From: Acidimicrobiaceae bacterium
Lineage (GTDB): Bacteria; Actinomycetota; Acidimicrobiia; Acidimicrobiales; Ilumatobacteraceae
NCBI GenBank assembly: GCA_003455715.1
Contig: DMQJ01000225.1
Location: 1 to 19,748, forward strand
Direction: 5' to 3'
Length of the DNA stretch: 19,748 nucleotides
The notes beneath the pieces are model-generated. The model saw only the letters and a program-made list of their open reading frames with translations, had not been told where the DNA came from and ran no database searches. The position numbers and the translations under genes are program-made. How positions within the stretch are numbered: the stretch's first letter is position 1; every line of letters begins with the position of its first letter. Positions 1 to 6,084 of this stretch are shown piece after piece.

Positions 1-628
1 CGCCAACCCGCTGGCTCCGCAGGCCCCGGGGTACCTGCCCGGCGCCCCCGCTGCCGCACCCGCAAGTGCTTCAAGCGGCATCAGCGCGCAGGGCCTCCTG
101 GCCGACCTGCAGAAGTTCGAAGGCTTCGCGGTCATGGTGGCCGGTGCGCTCCTGTTCATCATCGCCAGCTTCCTACCGTGGCTGGCATCAGAAGGTACGA
201 ACGGATTCGGCGGATCCGCCGAAGACTCCGTGAACGCGTGGGACGGCGACCAACCCTGGATGATTCTCGGTTGGGATGTGTCGGTCCAGAGCCTGAGCTC
301 CGGCGACACGTCGGGAACCACCGACATGCTCATCCTGCTCCCGATTGCGCTCGTCGCCGTGGGCGCTGCTGCGGCACCCAAGCTGGGTAAGCAGTTCGCC
401 AAGAGCAGGGAAGTGGCCACTGGCGCAGGGGTGCTGCTCGGTGTGCTCACGGTGGCCGAGGTGTTCTCGTTGAGCAGTTCCATCGACGACTTCAACTCCA
501 TCCTCAGCCAGAACGGGTTCGCCATCGAGGCCTCGCTGTCCGCCGGAGCTTGGATCGGAGCGATTGCTGCCGTCGTGGTGGCGGTCGGCGCGGTGCGGCT
601 CTACATGGCTGAGAAACAGAGTCCCTGA
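1..628 (+). CDS. Four-helix membrane protein with Pro/Ala-rich N-terminal part (5' partial)
   Basis: The frame is open from base 2 with no start in view, so the gene runs in from the left edge. An ATG at 134 lies inside the first hydrophobic stretch and would cut into it, so it is not a believable start. The visible part begins with about 30 residues rich in Pro and Ala, followed by an amphipathic stretch. Four hydrophobic segments follow: around the FAVMVAGALL region, TDMLILLPIALVAVG, GVLLGVLTVAEV and GAIAAVVVAVGAV. A polar, Gly/Ser/Asp-rich loop of about 50 residues with several Trp separates helices 1 and 2 and is probably outside the membrane. The C-terminus is short and charged. The Pro-rich tail plus small helical bundle is a layout common in uncharacterised actinobacterial envelope proteins. 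I recognise no family and assign no function. The next gene starts 97 bases downstream on the same strand. Confidence 0.75.
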   Translation, partial: ANPLAPQAPGYLPGAPAAAPASASSGISAQGLLADLQKFEGFAVMVAGALLFIIASFLPWLASEGTNGFGGSAEDSVNAWDGDQPWMILGWDVSVQSLSSGDTSGTTDMLILLPIALVAVGAAAAPKLGKQFAKSREVATGAGVLLGVLTVAEVFSLSSSIDDFNSILSQNGFAIEASLSAGAWIGAIAAVVVAVGAVRLYMAEKQSP

Positions 629-710
629 TTTCTTCTTGGGCGCGGAACTTCTCCGGCCGTGCGGGCATCCATCGGCGTAACCAACCACCCCGCCCAGCGG
701 GCGACACACG

Positions 711-715
711 AAGGA
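711..715 (+). promoter_or_regulatory. Ribosome binding site of the acidic repeat protein
   Basis: AAGGA lies 10 bases before the ATG at 726. It supports that start and shows that this strange low-complexity frame is a real gene. Confidence 0.55.
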
Positions 716-725
716 ACGAACCATC

Positions 726-1295
726 ATGAGCGACACCCCCGAGATCACCCCCGACGTCAGCACCGACACCGCGGCCGCCAGCGCCGCCAGCATCGACTCG
801 GGCTACACCCAGAGCTACGAGGTCACCACCGTCACCGAGCCGTACGCACCGGTACCCGAGTTCGACCCCGGCGTGCCCGTGGTGGAAACCGGCTCCACCA
901 GCTACGACAGCACCGACTACAGCCTTGCTGCCGAGGCAAGCGAAGCCCACATGGCCGACTACAACGCCATGGCCGCAGCGTCGAACGACCTGTACCAGGC
1001 CAGCGTGGATGCCTACCTGGCAGGCGACGAGATGGCCGCTTATGAGCTCAACCAGGCGTCCATTGCTGCAGACGCCGTGGCCGACGAGTCGTGGACCGAC
1101 GCGCAGCAGGCGTGGTCGCCCACGGAAACCACCACGGTCACGTCATACGACGCTGTGCCCGACACCAGCTACGCCGACACGAGCTACGTCGACACCAGCG
1201 CCGCGGCGCCGGTAGCCGACACCACCAGCTACACCGACACCAGCAGCTACACCGACACGAGCTACACCAGCACCGACACGACGTCGGAGTACTGA
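726..1295 (+). CDS. Highly acidic, Tyr/Thr/Ser/Asp-rich protein without Lys, Arg or Cys
   Basis: This 189-residue protein contains no lysine, no arginine and no cysteine. I count 34 Asp+Glu, one His and 16 Tyr, so the net charge is near -34. Residues 1-65 are Thr/Pro/Asp-rich and look disordered. Residues about 70-130 are Ala-rich with regularly spaced Tyr, Asp and Gln and could form helix. The C-terminal 50 residues are imperfect DTSY repeats ending in Tyr. There is no signal peptide or membrane segment, so it is probably cytoplasmic, or exported by a route I cannot see. The AAGGA site and a frame that stays open through strongly biased codons argue for a real protein. It follows a four-helix membrane protein on the same strand and may share its transcript. 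I recognise no family. A role as a disordered scaffold, surface or phase-separating protein would be speculation. Confidence 0.75.
   Translation: MSDTPEITPDVSTDTAAASAASIDSGYTQSYEVTTVTEPYAPVPEFDPGVPVVETGSTSYDSTDYSLAAEASEAHMADYNAMAAASNDLYQASVDAYLAGDEMAAYELNQASIAADAVADESWTDAQQAWSPTETTTVTSYDAVPDTSYADTSYVDTSAAAPVADTTSYTDTSSYTDTSYTSTDTTSEY
1161..1292 (+). repeat. Imperfect tandem repeats encoding DTSY units
   Basis: GACACSAGCTAC-type units recur about six times with small spacers (from about 1161, 1176, 1218, 1233 and 1254). Each encodes Asp-Thr-Ser-Tyr or a Thr/Ser variant. The DNA copies are close enough that slippage or recombination could change the repeat number. Confidence 0.7.
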
Positions 1296-1311
1296 CCCGC
1301 GAGGCGGCCGC

Positions 1312-1605
1312 TCAGCCCGACGTGCGGGCGGCCGCCACGAGATCTGCCACCTCGCGAGCCGACGGGTTCACCAGCGCTGTGTCGCCCACCGTCACGGTCG
1401 GAACGGTCTCGTTACCCCGCGCGACGGAACGAACGAACGCTGCCGCATCGGGCTCTTCCCAGATGTTCACCTCGTGGAACTCCACGTCGTGCCGACGCAA
1501 CCCGGCCCGCAGCATCGAGCAGAAGGGGCAACCGGGGCGCCAGTAGACGGTGACCTGTGCAGATTCGTTCACGAGTCGGATCAACCCACCGCCCGCCGAC
1601 CGCAT
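1312..1605 (-). CDS. Glutaredoxin-like (mycoredoxin-type) protein with CPFC motif
   Basis: A small thioredoxin-fold oxidoreductase, 97 residues from the ATG at 1605. A TTG two codons upstream and a GTG at 1572 are alternative starts. The GTG would begin right at the first beta strand and gives about 86 residues, closer to the usual glutaredoxin length. The active site is Cys26-Pro-Phe-Cys29 after a short beta strand (VTVYW). The cis-proline motif is Thr-Val-Pro69, followed by a strand and Gly-Asp. This is the glutaredoxin/mycoredoxin pattern. In actinobacteria such proteins reduce mixed disulfides using mycothiol or a similar low-molecular-weight thiol, but the reductant here is inferred. It lies 30 bases downstream of a Cys-rich lipoprotein gene on the same strand and converges with the acidic protein gene 16 bases away. 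Confidence 0.85.
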   Translation of the reverse strand: MRSAGGGLIRLVNESAQVTVYWRPGCPFCSMLRAGLRRHDVEFHEVNIWEEPDAAAFVRSVARGNETVPTVTVGDTALVNPSAREVADLVAAARTSG

Positions 1606-1635
1606 TCCCAACCTGTCGTTCCGTCCTCGCGGCTG

Positions 1636-2184
1636 TCACTCGAAGAAGTTGAACCGTACGGAGACGAACATCCCAACCTGCTCCAGGAAGAGTCCGTCAC
1701 AGGAGTTGCCCGCATAGACGTACCCTTCGTACAGGCAGGGATGGGGATCTGAGCGGATGGCCTCCCAGGTCTCGTCAACACCCGCGACGAACCACGTCTT
1801 GGCGGGAAGGTCACGGCCGGCGAACTCGCAGTTGAACATCGGCTTCTCCTTGTACGGGAGATCGAACTTCAGCCACTCCCGGTCGATGAGCGCAGCTTCT
1901 ACATCCACTTCAGAGATCACGGTGTCGCCATCCGTTGAGCAAGTCACCGTCGAGATCTCCATCGTGTCCGCCCCCATGAGGCAGTTATCGAAACTCACCA
2001 CCAACAACGAGTCGTGAACATCGACAGTCACCCCGGCGGACAGGAAGGACATGCCAGTTACACACGTCAGGGCGATGCCTGAGTTACCGGGGTCTTCTGC
2101 CCGACCGTCACATGCGACGAGAGCGAGGGCGAATCCTGCCGTCGCAAGCGAAAGCGGCAGAGACCGAATCCGGCGAAGCGTCAC
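1636..2184 (-). CDS. Cys-rich lipoprotein of unknown function
   Basis: I chose the GTG at 2184 because a strong GGAGGT site sits 7 bases upstream and a lipoprotein signal peptide follows at once. The frame is open further upstream, but that extension is not protein-like. The signal peptide has a basic start (TLRRIRS), a hydrophobic core and the lipobox Leu-Val-Ala-Cys25. The mature part of about 158 residues has six further Cys, enough for three disulfides, and many aromatic and acidic residues. Its end is rich in Phe (RFNFFE). I recognise no domain. The location would be the outer face of the cytoplasmic membrane. It is followed on the same strand by a glutaredoxin-like gene. It is divergent from a small membrane protein gene, with 234 bases between them. 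Confidence 0.75.
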   Translation of the reverse strand: MTLRRIRSLPLSLATAGFALALVACDGRAEDPGNSGIALTCVTGMSFLSAGVTVDVHDSLLVVSFDNCLMGADTMEISTVTCSTDGDTVISEVDVEAALIDREWLKFDLPYKEKPMFNCEFAGRDLPAKTWFVAGVDETWEAIRSDPHPCLYEGYVYAGNSCDGLFLEQVGMFVSVRFNFFE

Positions 2185-2418
2185 GCATTGACCTCCGTAC
2201 CTTGAAGCTGGAATGGAATCGGCGCCGACGAACGGCACCGCGCTCGTCTTGCCGACGTGATGGGAGGACAATAGGGGCAACGCAGCGGTCGGGGTGTGGT
2301 CGCCGAACTCGCGCACTTGTCCCTCATTGTCTGCGATCGCGGCGAGGGCTCCAAGCACGAACACAGGCGGCGGTACGCATCGCACTGACGGCTCCGCGGA
2401 AGGCGTAAGAATGCGGGC
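2185..2418. other. Divergent intergenic region without a recognisable gene
   Basis: This 234-base gap separates the Cys-rich lipoprotein gene (-) from the 53-residue membrane protein gene (+). Frames crossing it have shadow-like composition. It must hold promoters for both sides, but I could not identify convincing -35/-10 pairs. Confidence 0.4.
2191..2196 (-). promoter_or_regulatory. Strong ribosome binding site that fixes the GTG start at 2184
   Basis: GGAGGT on the minus strand, about 7 bases before the GTG at 2184. It decides between this start and the open upstream extension of the same frame. Confidence 0.6.
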
Positions 2419-2580
2419 ATGCACACCAGTTCACTCATCGCCGACGTGGCCACCGACGCTGCATCGGCCGACGGGGTCTCCGCGGGCGTCGTCATCGCCA
2501 TCGTCGCGGCGGTCGCCGTTGCGTTGGTGGCGGTGGGCCTCATCGTGAAGCGCAAGCAGGGCCGCGGGCCCGACGCCTGA
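2419..2580 (+). CDS. 53-residue single-helix membrane protein
   Basis: The ATG at 2419 opens a frame of 53 codons ending at the TGA at 2578-2580. Residues 1-18 are polar and acidic. Residues about 19-43 form one strongly hydrophobic Val/Ala/Ile helix. The C-terminus is basic (KRKQGRG). The positive-inside rule predicts the N-terminus outside and the short basic tail in the cytoplasm. A GGAAGG-like site lies rather far upstream, about 14 bases. The clean order of polar segment, helix and basic tail, followed directly by a stop, argues for a real gene. I recognise no family. It precedes another small membrane protein gene by 47 bases. Confidence 0.6.
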   Translation: MHTSSLIADVATDAASADGVSAGVVIAIVAAVAVALVAVGLIVKRKQGRGPDA

Positions 2581-2627
2581 CCGCTGCGCAGGCCCAGCCA
2601 TCTTCCACACTCGGGTGACGAGGCACC

Positions 2628-2966
2628 ATGCCGTACCTCGCTGCACTGATCCTCACCCTTGCCGTGGAGGCGCCGCTCTACGTCGTCGTGCTTCGCCGCT
2701 GGCCGCTGCGCGCCACAGTGACCCGCCTCGCTGGGTTGGCATTCGCCGTCAACCTTGCGAGTCACCCGGTGGCAATGCTGCTGTTGGTGCCCATGGTTCG
2801 GGGTGCTGCGGGTCGCACCGGTGCACTGGCCCTGGCCGAAGCGCTGGTGCTGGTGTTCGAGGCCGCAGTGCTGTGGTGGCGGCTCGGCGACCCGGCGGCC
2901 GCGTGCGTTGCATCGGCGGTGGCCAACACGGCGTCGTTGTCGATCGGCTTCCTGCTGGTCGGCTGA
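2628..2966 (+). CDS. Small four-helix membrane protein
   Basis: The protein has 112 residues, starts at an ATG with GAGG four bases upstream, and consists almost wholly of four hydrophobic segments. These lie near residues 3-22, 35-60, 67-88 and 92-111, with Arg-rich short loops (RRWPLR and RGAAGR). A Pro in helix 1 and an Asn-x-x-Ser-His-Pro motif in helix 2 are the only notable polar features in the membrane. I recognise no family. The last 205 bases overlap, on the opposite strand, the open 3' end of the fatty-acid-hydroxylase-family gene. The hydrophobic pattern runs to the final residue, so I take this frame as truly coding there. Confidence 0.65.
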   Translation: MPYLAALILTLAVEAPLYVVVLRRWPLRATVTRLAGLAFAVNLASHPVAMLLLVPMVRGAAGRTGALALAEALVLVFEAAVLWWRLGDPAAACVASAVANTASLSIGFLLVG

Positions 2967-3637
2967 GGCGAGCGGGTGCAGAAGAGGTCGTCGAACAGCG
3001 ACAACACCTGCGAGTAGTGGCGACGGCCCCCATCCGCGTGGTGATGCACTCGATGGAACGCTGGAGTCACGAGCACTCGATCCAATCCACGGACGGGCAG
3101 GTACACGTCGGCGTGAGCGAGCACCGTCACCACGACTACCACGCCCACGTACGCCGCCACCGCATCGCGGCCGGCGCCCGTGGCCGCCGCCGCAGAGAAC
3201 GGCAGCACGTGCACCAGTAAGCCGCTCAGGGGATGCGCGCGGAACGCCGTCCACCACCGCACCTCCGTGGCCTGATGGTGGATGGCGTGGAGCCTCCACA
3301 GCAGCCTCGACGCGTGCATGGCCCGATGCAGCCAGTAGGCCACCAGTTCGCCCACGAACAGGGCGATGGCAACTCGCACGACCAACGGCGCCTGGCCCAC
3401 CAACTGGCGCAGTGGCGTACTGGCGTTCATATCGGCGACCGAGCGGTTCACCACCCAGCCGATCGTGGGGCCAACAATCAGCGACGCGCCCAGCCACCAC
3501 AGATGGCGACGGGTCTCCGCTCGGTCGCGCCGGGGGTTGGCCGGAAACGGGTTTGCCCACTCGGCAGCGCCCAGCAATAGACCGAACCCGAGCAGCAGCG
3601 ACACCCGCTCGATGTGCTCGATCACGGCCGCATTCAC
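2762..3637 (-). CDS. Fatty acid hydroxylase / sterol desaturase family membrane protein
   Basis: A member of the membrane di-iron hydroxylase family, which uses a His cluster to bind two irons and oxidise lipids or carotenoid-like substrates. The His boxes are clear: H104-x3-H108, H117-x2-HH121 and H195-x2-HH199, with further His at 135 and 175. Hydrophobic segments lie near residues 10-25, 48-63, 83-103 and 158-177. The start is a GTG at 3637 with GAGG 8 bases before it. The family domain ends near residue 220 (LSLFDDLF). The frame then runs about 70 more residues as a Ser/Thr/Ala/Arg/Pro-rich tail antisense to a small membrane protein gene. The substrate cannot be read from sequence. The gene lies 21 bases after a DUF2202 lipoprotein gene on the same strand and is probably co-transcribed with it. 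Confidence 0.88.
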   Translation of the reverse strand: MNAAVIEHIERVSLLLGFGLLLGAAEWANPFPANPRRDRAETRRHLWWLGASLIVGPTIGWVVNRSVADMNASTPLRQLVGQAPLVVRVAIALFVGELVAYWLHRAMHASRLLWRLHAIHHQATEVRWWTAFRAHPLSGLLVHVLPFSAAAATGAGRDAVAAYVGVVVVVTVLAHADVYLPVRGLDRVLVTPAFHRVHHHADGGRRHYSQVLSLFDDLFCTRSPQPTSRKPIDNDAVLATADATHAAAGSPSRHHSTAASNTSTSASARASAPVRPAAPRTMGTNSSIATG

Positions 3638-3658
3638 GCCGTCATCCTCGCGCGGGTG

Positions 3659-4372
3659 CTACGGGTTGCCCTGCTCCATGCCACCAGCGACGATGGCGTC
3701 GTACTCCGCCTGCCCGAGATGCGTGGGCACGTAGGTCTCGCCGCTCCGCTCGAGTTGCTTGGTGAAGGCGCGCAGGTGATTGCGAGAACCGCGCTCAAGG
3801 TTGCCGAACACGAACTGAATGTCGGGCGTCGTGGTGGCACGGTCCTGCAGATCGACGATGTCGAGCTCCTCGATCTCTGCGCCCACTCGGAACGCGGCGT
3901 CCATCGATGCACTACCTACGGCGACCAACTGGTCGTACAGCGCCTGCAGCGTCGGGTCGGTGAACTCCCCGACCCCAAGCCCCTCCGCAGGGTCGGCGAT
4001 GCCGTATCGCGCCAGCAGGGCCAGCACGGCCTCGGTGTGGGTCTGCTCTGCGGCGGCGATGTTGTCGAACACCTGCACGTCGTAGATGGCCCCGAGTGCC
4101 GAGTACACATCGTGGGCCAACTTCTCCTCCTCCCTCATCCAGACGAGCGCGGCGATCTCCTCGTCGGTGAGTTCGGCAACCGGAAATGAGTCAAGTTGCT
4201 GTTCGACATCGTCGGCACGAATCGGGGTGGCGCCATCACCACCAGCGACACCTCCACCGTTGCCGCCGTTTCCGTTGCCACCTCTGCTCTCCGAGCAGGC
4301 GGCGACACCGACGACCGCCATCACGCTCACTGCAGCGACGAACACACGCCGGGACCACGAGTTGCGCTTCAT
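3659..4372 (-). CDS. DUF2202 ferritin-like domain lipoprotein
   Basis: The 237-residue product has a lipoprotein signal (SWSRR, hydrophobic core, Val-Ala-Ala-Cys26). A Gly/Asn-rich linker (about 27-47) leads into a four-helix DUF2202 domain. The ferritin-like metal-ligand pattern is visible: E83 with H87 in the REEEKLAHDVY stretch, ExxH at 109-112, E166/E169 and H199. DUF2202 proteins are ferritin-like but mostly uncharacterised. A metal-binding or oxidising role outside the membrane is inference. The start is the ATG at 4372, with GGAGG 7 bases upstream. The GTG immediately before it leaves only 4 bases. A CsoR/CstR-like palindrome sits just upstream of the ribosome binding site, so control by copper or by sulfide/persulfide is likely. 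The hydroxylase-family gene follows after 21 bases. Confidence 0.88.
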   Translation of the reverse strand: MKRNSWSRRVFVAAVSVMAVVGVAACSESRGGNGNGGNGGGVAGGDGATPIRADDVEQQLDSFPVAELTDEEIAALVWMREEEKLAHDVYSALGAIYDVQVFDNIAAAEQTHTEAVLALLARYGIADPAEGLGVGEFTDPTLQALYDQLVAVGSASMDAAFRVGAEIEELDIVDLQDRATTTPDIQFVFGNLERGSRNHLRAFTKQLERSGETYVPTHLGQAEYDAIVAGGMEQGNP

Positions 4373-4390
4373 CACAACGCCTCCGATCTG

Positions 4391-4406
4391 ATACCTCCCA
4401 GGGTAT
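4391..4406 (-). promoter_or_regulatory. CsoR/CstR-like operator upstream of the DUF2202 gene
   Basis: Read on the minus strand, the 16 bases are ATACCCTGGGAGGTAT: ATACC/GGTAT arms around a C-tract/G-tract core. They match the 16-base site at 4461-4476 at 13 positions when both are read toward their own genes. The site ends 6 bases before the GGAGG of the DUF2202 gene, and a TATCAG hexamer at its end could be a -10 element. It is less symmetric than the second site. Confidence 0.6.
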
Positions 4407-4460
4407 GGGGAGCGGGGCCGAAATGAACAGGGCCGAACGACACTCCCACGCCCGGTCTTG

Positions 4461-4476
4461 ATACCCCTGGGGGTAT
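4461..4476 (+). promoter_or_regulatory. CsoR/CstR-like operator upstream of the DUF2892 gene
   Basis: ATACCCCTGGGGGTAT is a near-perfect palindrome of the A/T-flanked C-tract/G-tract type bound by CsoR-family copper sensors and CstR persulfide sensors. It lies 9 bases before the GGAGG of the DUF2892 gene. TATAGT at 4474-4479 overlaps its right arm and could be the -10 element. No CsoR or CstR gene is in the window. Confidence 0.75.
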
Positions 4477-4498
4477 AGTGCTCCCGGAGGTCACACCA

Positions 4499-4729
4499 AT
4501 GAGATTCCTACGGTTCATGAACACCCCTCGCGGCCGCACCATTCGGGTGGCGGTGGGCCTGCTCGTGCTTGTCGCCGCCGTCATGGTGGGCGGATGGCCC
4601 GGTGTGGCGATGGGGGCGTTCAGCCTGCTGATGATCAGCACCGGCGTGGCTGGGGTATGCCCCATCAGCCCGCTCTTCGGCGAGTCGGCTCGGTGCAGCG
4701 TGCCACGTCGCGCCACCAACGCTCACTGA
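4499..4729 (+). CDS. DUF2892 (YgaP-like) small membrane protein
   Basis: The 76-residue protein starts at the ATG at 4499, with GGAGG 8 bases before it; an in-frame GTG at 4478 would place the start before that site. Two hydrophobic segments (about residues 15-35 and 38-56) are followed by the Cys-Pro-x-x-x-Leu-Phe-Gly motif and a second Cys (SARCSV). This is the DUF2892 pattern, also found as the membrane part of YgaP-type rhodanese proteins. The family commonly occurs with sulfur-transfer genes and under CstR-type control, and the palindrome directly upstream fits that. Its exact role is not established. A 6-base-pair hairpin 10 bases after the stop may end the transcript. Confidence 0.85.
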   Translation: MRFLRFMNTPRGRTIRVAVGLLVLVAAVMVGGWPGVAMGAFSLLMISTGVAGVCPISPLFGESARCSVPRRATNAH

Positions 4730-4739
4730 GCTCACGAGA

Positions 4740-4756
4740 CGCCCATGGTTTGGGCG
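4740..4756 (+). terminator. Possible terminator hairpin after the DUF2892 gene
   Basis: CGCCCA and TGGGCG form a perfect 6-base-pair stem around a TGGTT loop, starting 10 bases past the stop codon. There is no T-run, so it would be of the U-less type seen in GC-rich genomes, or chance. Confidence 0.3.
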
Positions 4757-4825
4757 GCCCCGGTCGCACCCTCCTACCATCGCGAGCGGAGCGTCGGCAG
4801 GGCGCACGGGCGAAAGAAGGCAGCC

Positions 4826-6061
4826 ATGTTCGAGTGGAGCGAAGAGCACCTGATGATCCGCGAAGCGGTTCGCCGGTTCGTCGACGAGGAGATCCGCCCC
4901 CACGTGGAGGAGCTCGAGCACGGCGACATGCCGCCGTACGACATCCTGCGCAAGATGTTCGCCACGTTCGGGATGGACGTGATGGCTCGCGAGCGGTTCA
5001 AGAAGCAGATCGAGCGCGAGAAGGCTGCGGCCGAAGCAGTCGCTCGTGGCGAAGAGCCGCCGCCCCGCAAGGAGAGCGGCGGCGACGGTGGCGGCATGAC
5101 GATGCTGCCCATCATCGAGTTGTGCCGGGTGTGCCCCGGCATGGTCACGGCGATGGGCGTGAGCATGGGCCTCACGTCTGCCGCCATCAGCTCCAAGGGC
5201 ACCATCGCCCAGAAGGAACGGTGGGTACCCGAACTGCTCACCATGGAGAAGGTGGGCGCGTGGGCCATCACCGAGCCCGGCTCCGGTAGCGACGCCTTCG
5301 GCTCGATGAAGAGCACGGCTCGACGCGACGGCGACCAGTACATCCTCAACGGCAGCAAGACCTTCATCACCAATGGCCCGTACGCAGACACCATCGTGTT
5401 CATCTGCAAGCTCGACGAGGGCAACCCGCCGGAGGAGCGCAAGATCCTCTCCTTCGTGCTCGACAGCGGCATGCCTGGCCTGGTGCAGAGCAAGCCGCTG
5501 CGCAAGATGGGCATGCACTCCTCCCCCACTGGCGAACTGTTCCTCGACGACGTGCGCGTGGGCCGCGACCGCCTCATCGGCGAGACTGAAGACCTGCCCG
5601 CAGGCGGACGTGACGGCGCCAAGGCGACGTTCATGCAGGAGCGCAGCGGCGTGGCCGCGATGGCGCTGGGCATCATCGAGGAGTGCCTGCAGCTCAGCGT
5701 GCAGTACGCCAAAGACCGCGTGCAGTTCGGCAAGCCGATCGGTGAGTTCCAGCTGATCCAGGAGAAGCTGGCGAAGATGGAAGTGGCCCGGATGAACGTG
5801 CAGAACCTGGTGTTCCGCACGCTCGAGATGGGAGCCGCCGGGCACTCGATGAGCCTCGCCGAGGCGAGCGCGATGAAGCTGTACTCCGCCCGCGCAGCCA
5901 CCGAGGTGGCGATGGAGGCCGTGCAGTTGTTCGGCGGCAACGGCTACATGAGCGAGTTCCGAGTCGAGCAGTTGGCCCGCGACGCCAAGGTGCTGCAGAT
6001 CTACGCCGGCACCGACGAGATCCAGATCACCCACATCGCCAAAGACCTCCTCCGCGCCTGA
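4826..6061 (+). CDS. Acyl-CoA dehydrogenase family protein
   Basis: An FAD-dependent enzyme of the family that oxidises acyl-CoA thioesters to 2-enoyl-CoA and passes electrons to ETF. It has 411 residues from the ATG at 4826, with AGAAGG 5 bases upstream. The flavin-binding signature AITEPGSGSD, the central beta domain and the C-terminal signature (QLFGGNGYMSE with LARDAKV) are all present. The usual catalytic Glu in the Y-E-G-T motif is Ala394 here (YAGTDE). Glu272 in the MQERSG stretch aligns with the alternative base of isovaleryl-CoA and long-chain dehydrogenases. A charged, Gly-rich insert (about residues 55-90) lies between the N-terminal helices and is unusual for the smallest family members. 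The substrate is not determined; a branched-chain or long-chain acyl-CoA would fit the base position. Confidence 0.93.
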   Translation: MFEWSEEHLMIREAVRRFVDEEIRPHVEELEHGDMPPYDILRKMFATFGMDVMARERFKKQIEREKAAAEAVARGEEPPPRKESGGDGGGMTMLPIIELCRVCPGMVTAMGVSMGLTSAAISSKGTIAQKERWVPELLTMEKVGAWAITEPGSGSDAFGSMKSTARRDGDQYILNGSKTFITNGPYADTIVFICKLDEGNPPEERKILSFVLDSGMPGLVQSKPLRKMGMHSSPTGELFLDDVRVGRDRLIGETEDLPAGGRDGAKATFMQERSGVAAMALGIIEECLQLSVQYAKDRVQFGKPIGEFQLIQEKLAKMEVARMNVQNLVFRTLEMGAAGHSMSLAEASAMKLYSARAATEVAMEAVQLFGGNGYMSEFRVEQLARDAKVLQIYAGTDEIQITHIAKDLLRA

Positions 6062-6084
6062 TCGTCGCCCACCGCCCCGCCCCC

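Noticed and set aside
134..136. ATG as the start of the first membrane protein
   Set aside because: It falls inside the first membrane helix and the frame is open and protein-like back to base 2, so the gene is 5' partial.
2181..3560. 459-codon minus-strand frame overlapping the hydroxylase gene
   Set aside because: Another frame of the same strand carries the three His boxes; this one is Arg/Gly/Ser-rich with no motif.
4459..4479. TTGATA / TATAGT as a -35/-10 promoter pair before the DUF2892 gene
   Set aside because: The gap between the hexamers is only 9 bases, far short of about 17; TTGATA is mostly the left arm of the palindrome. TATAGT alone may still be a -10.
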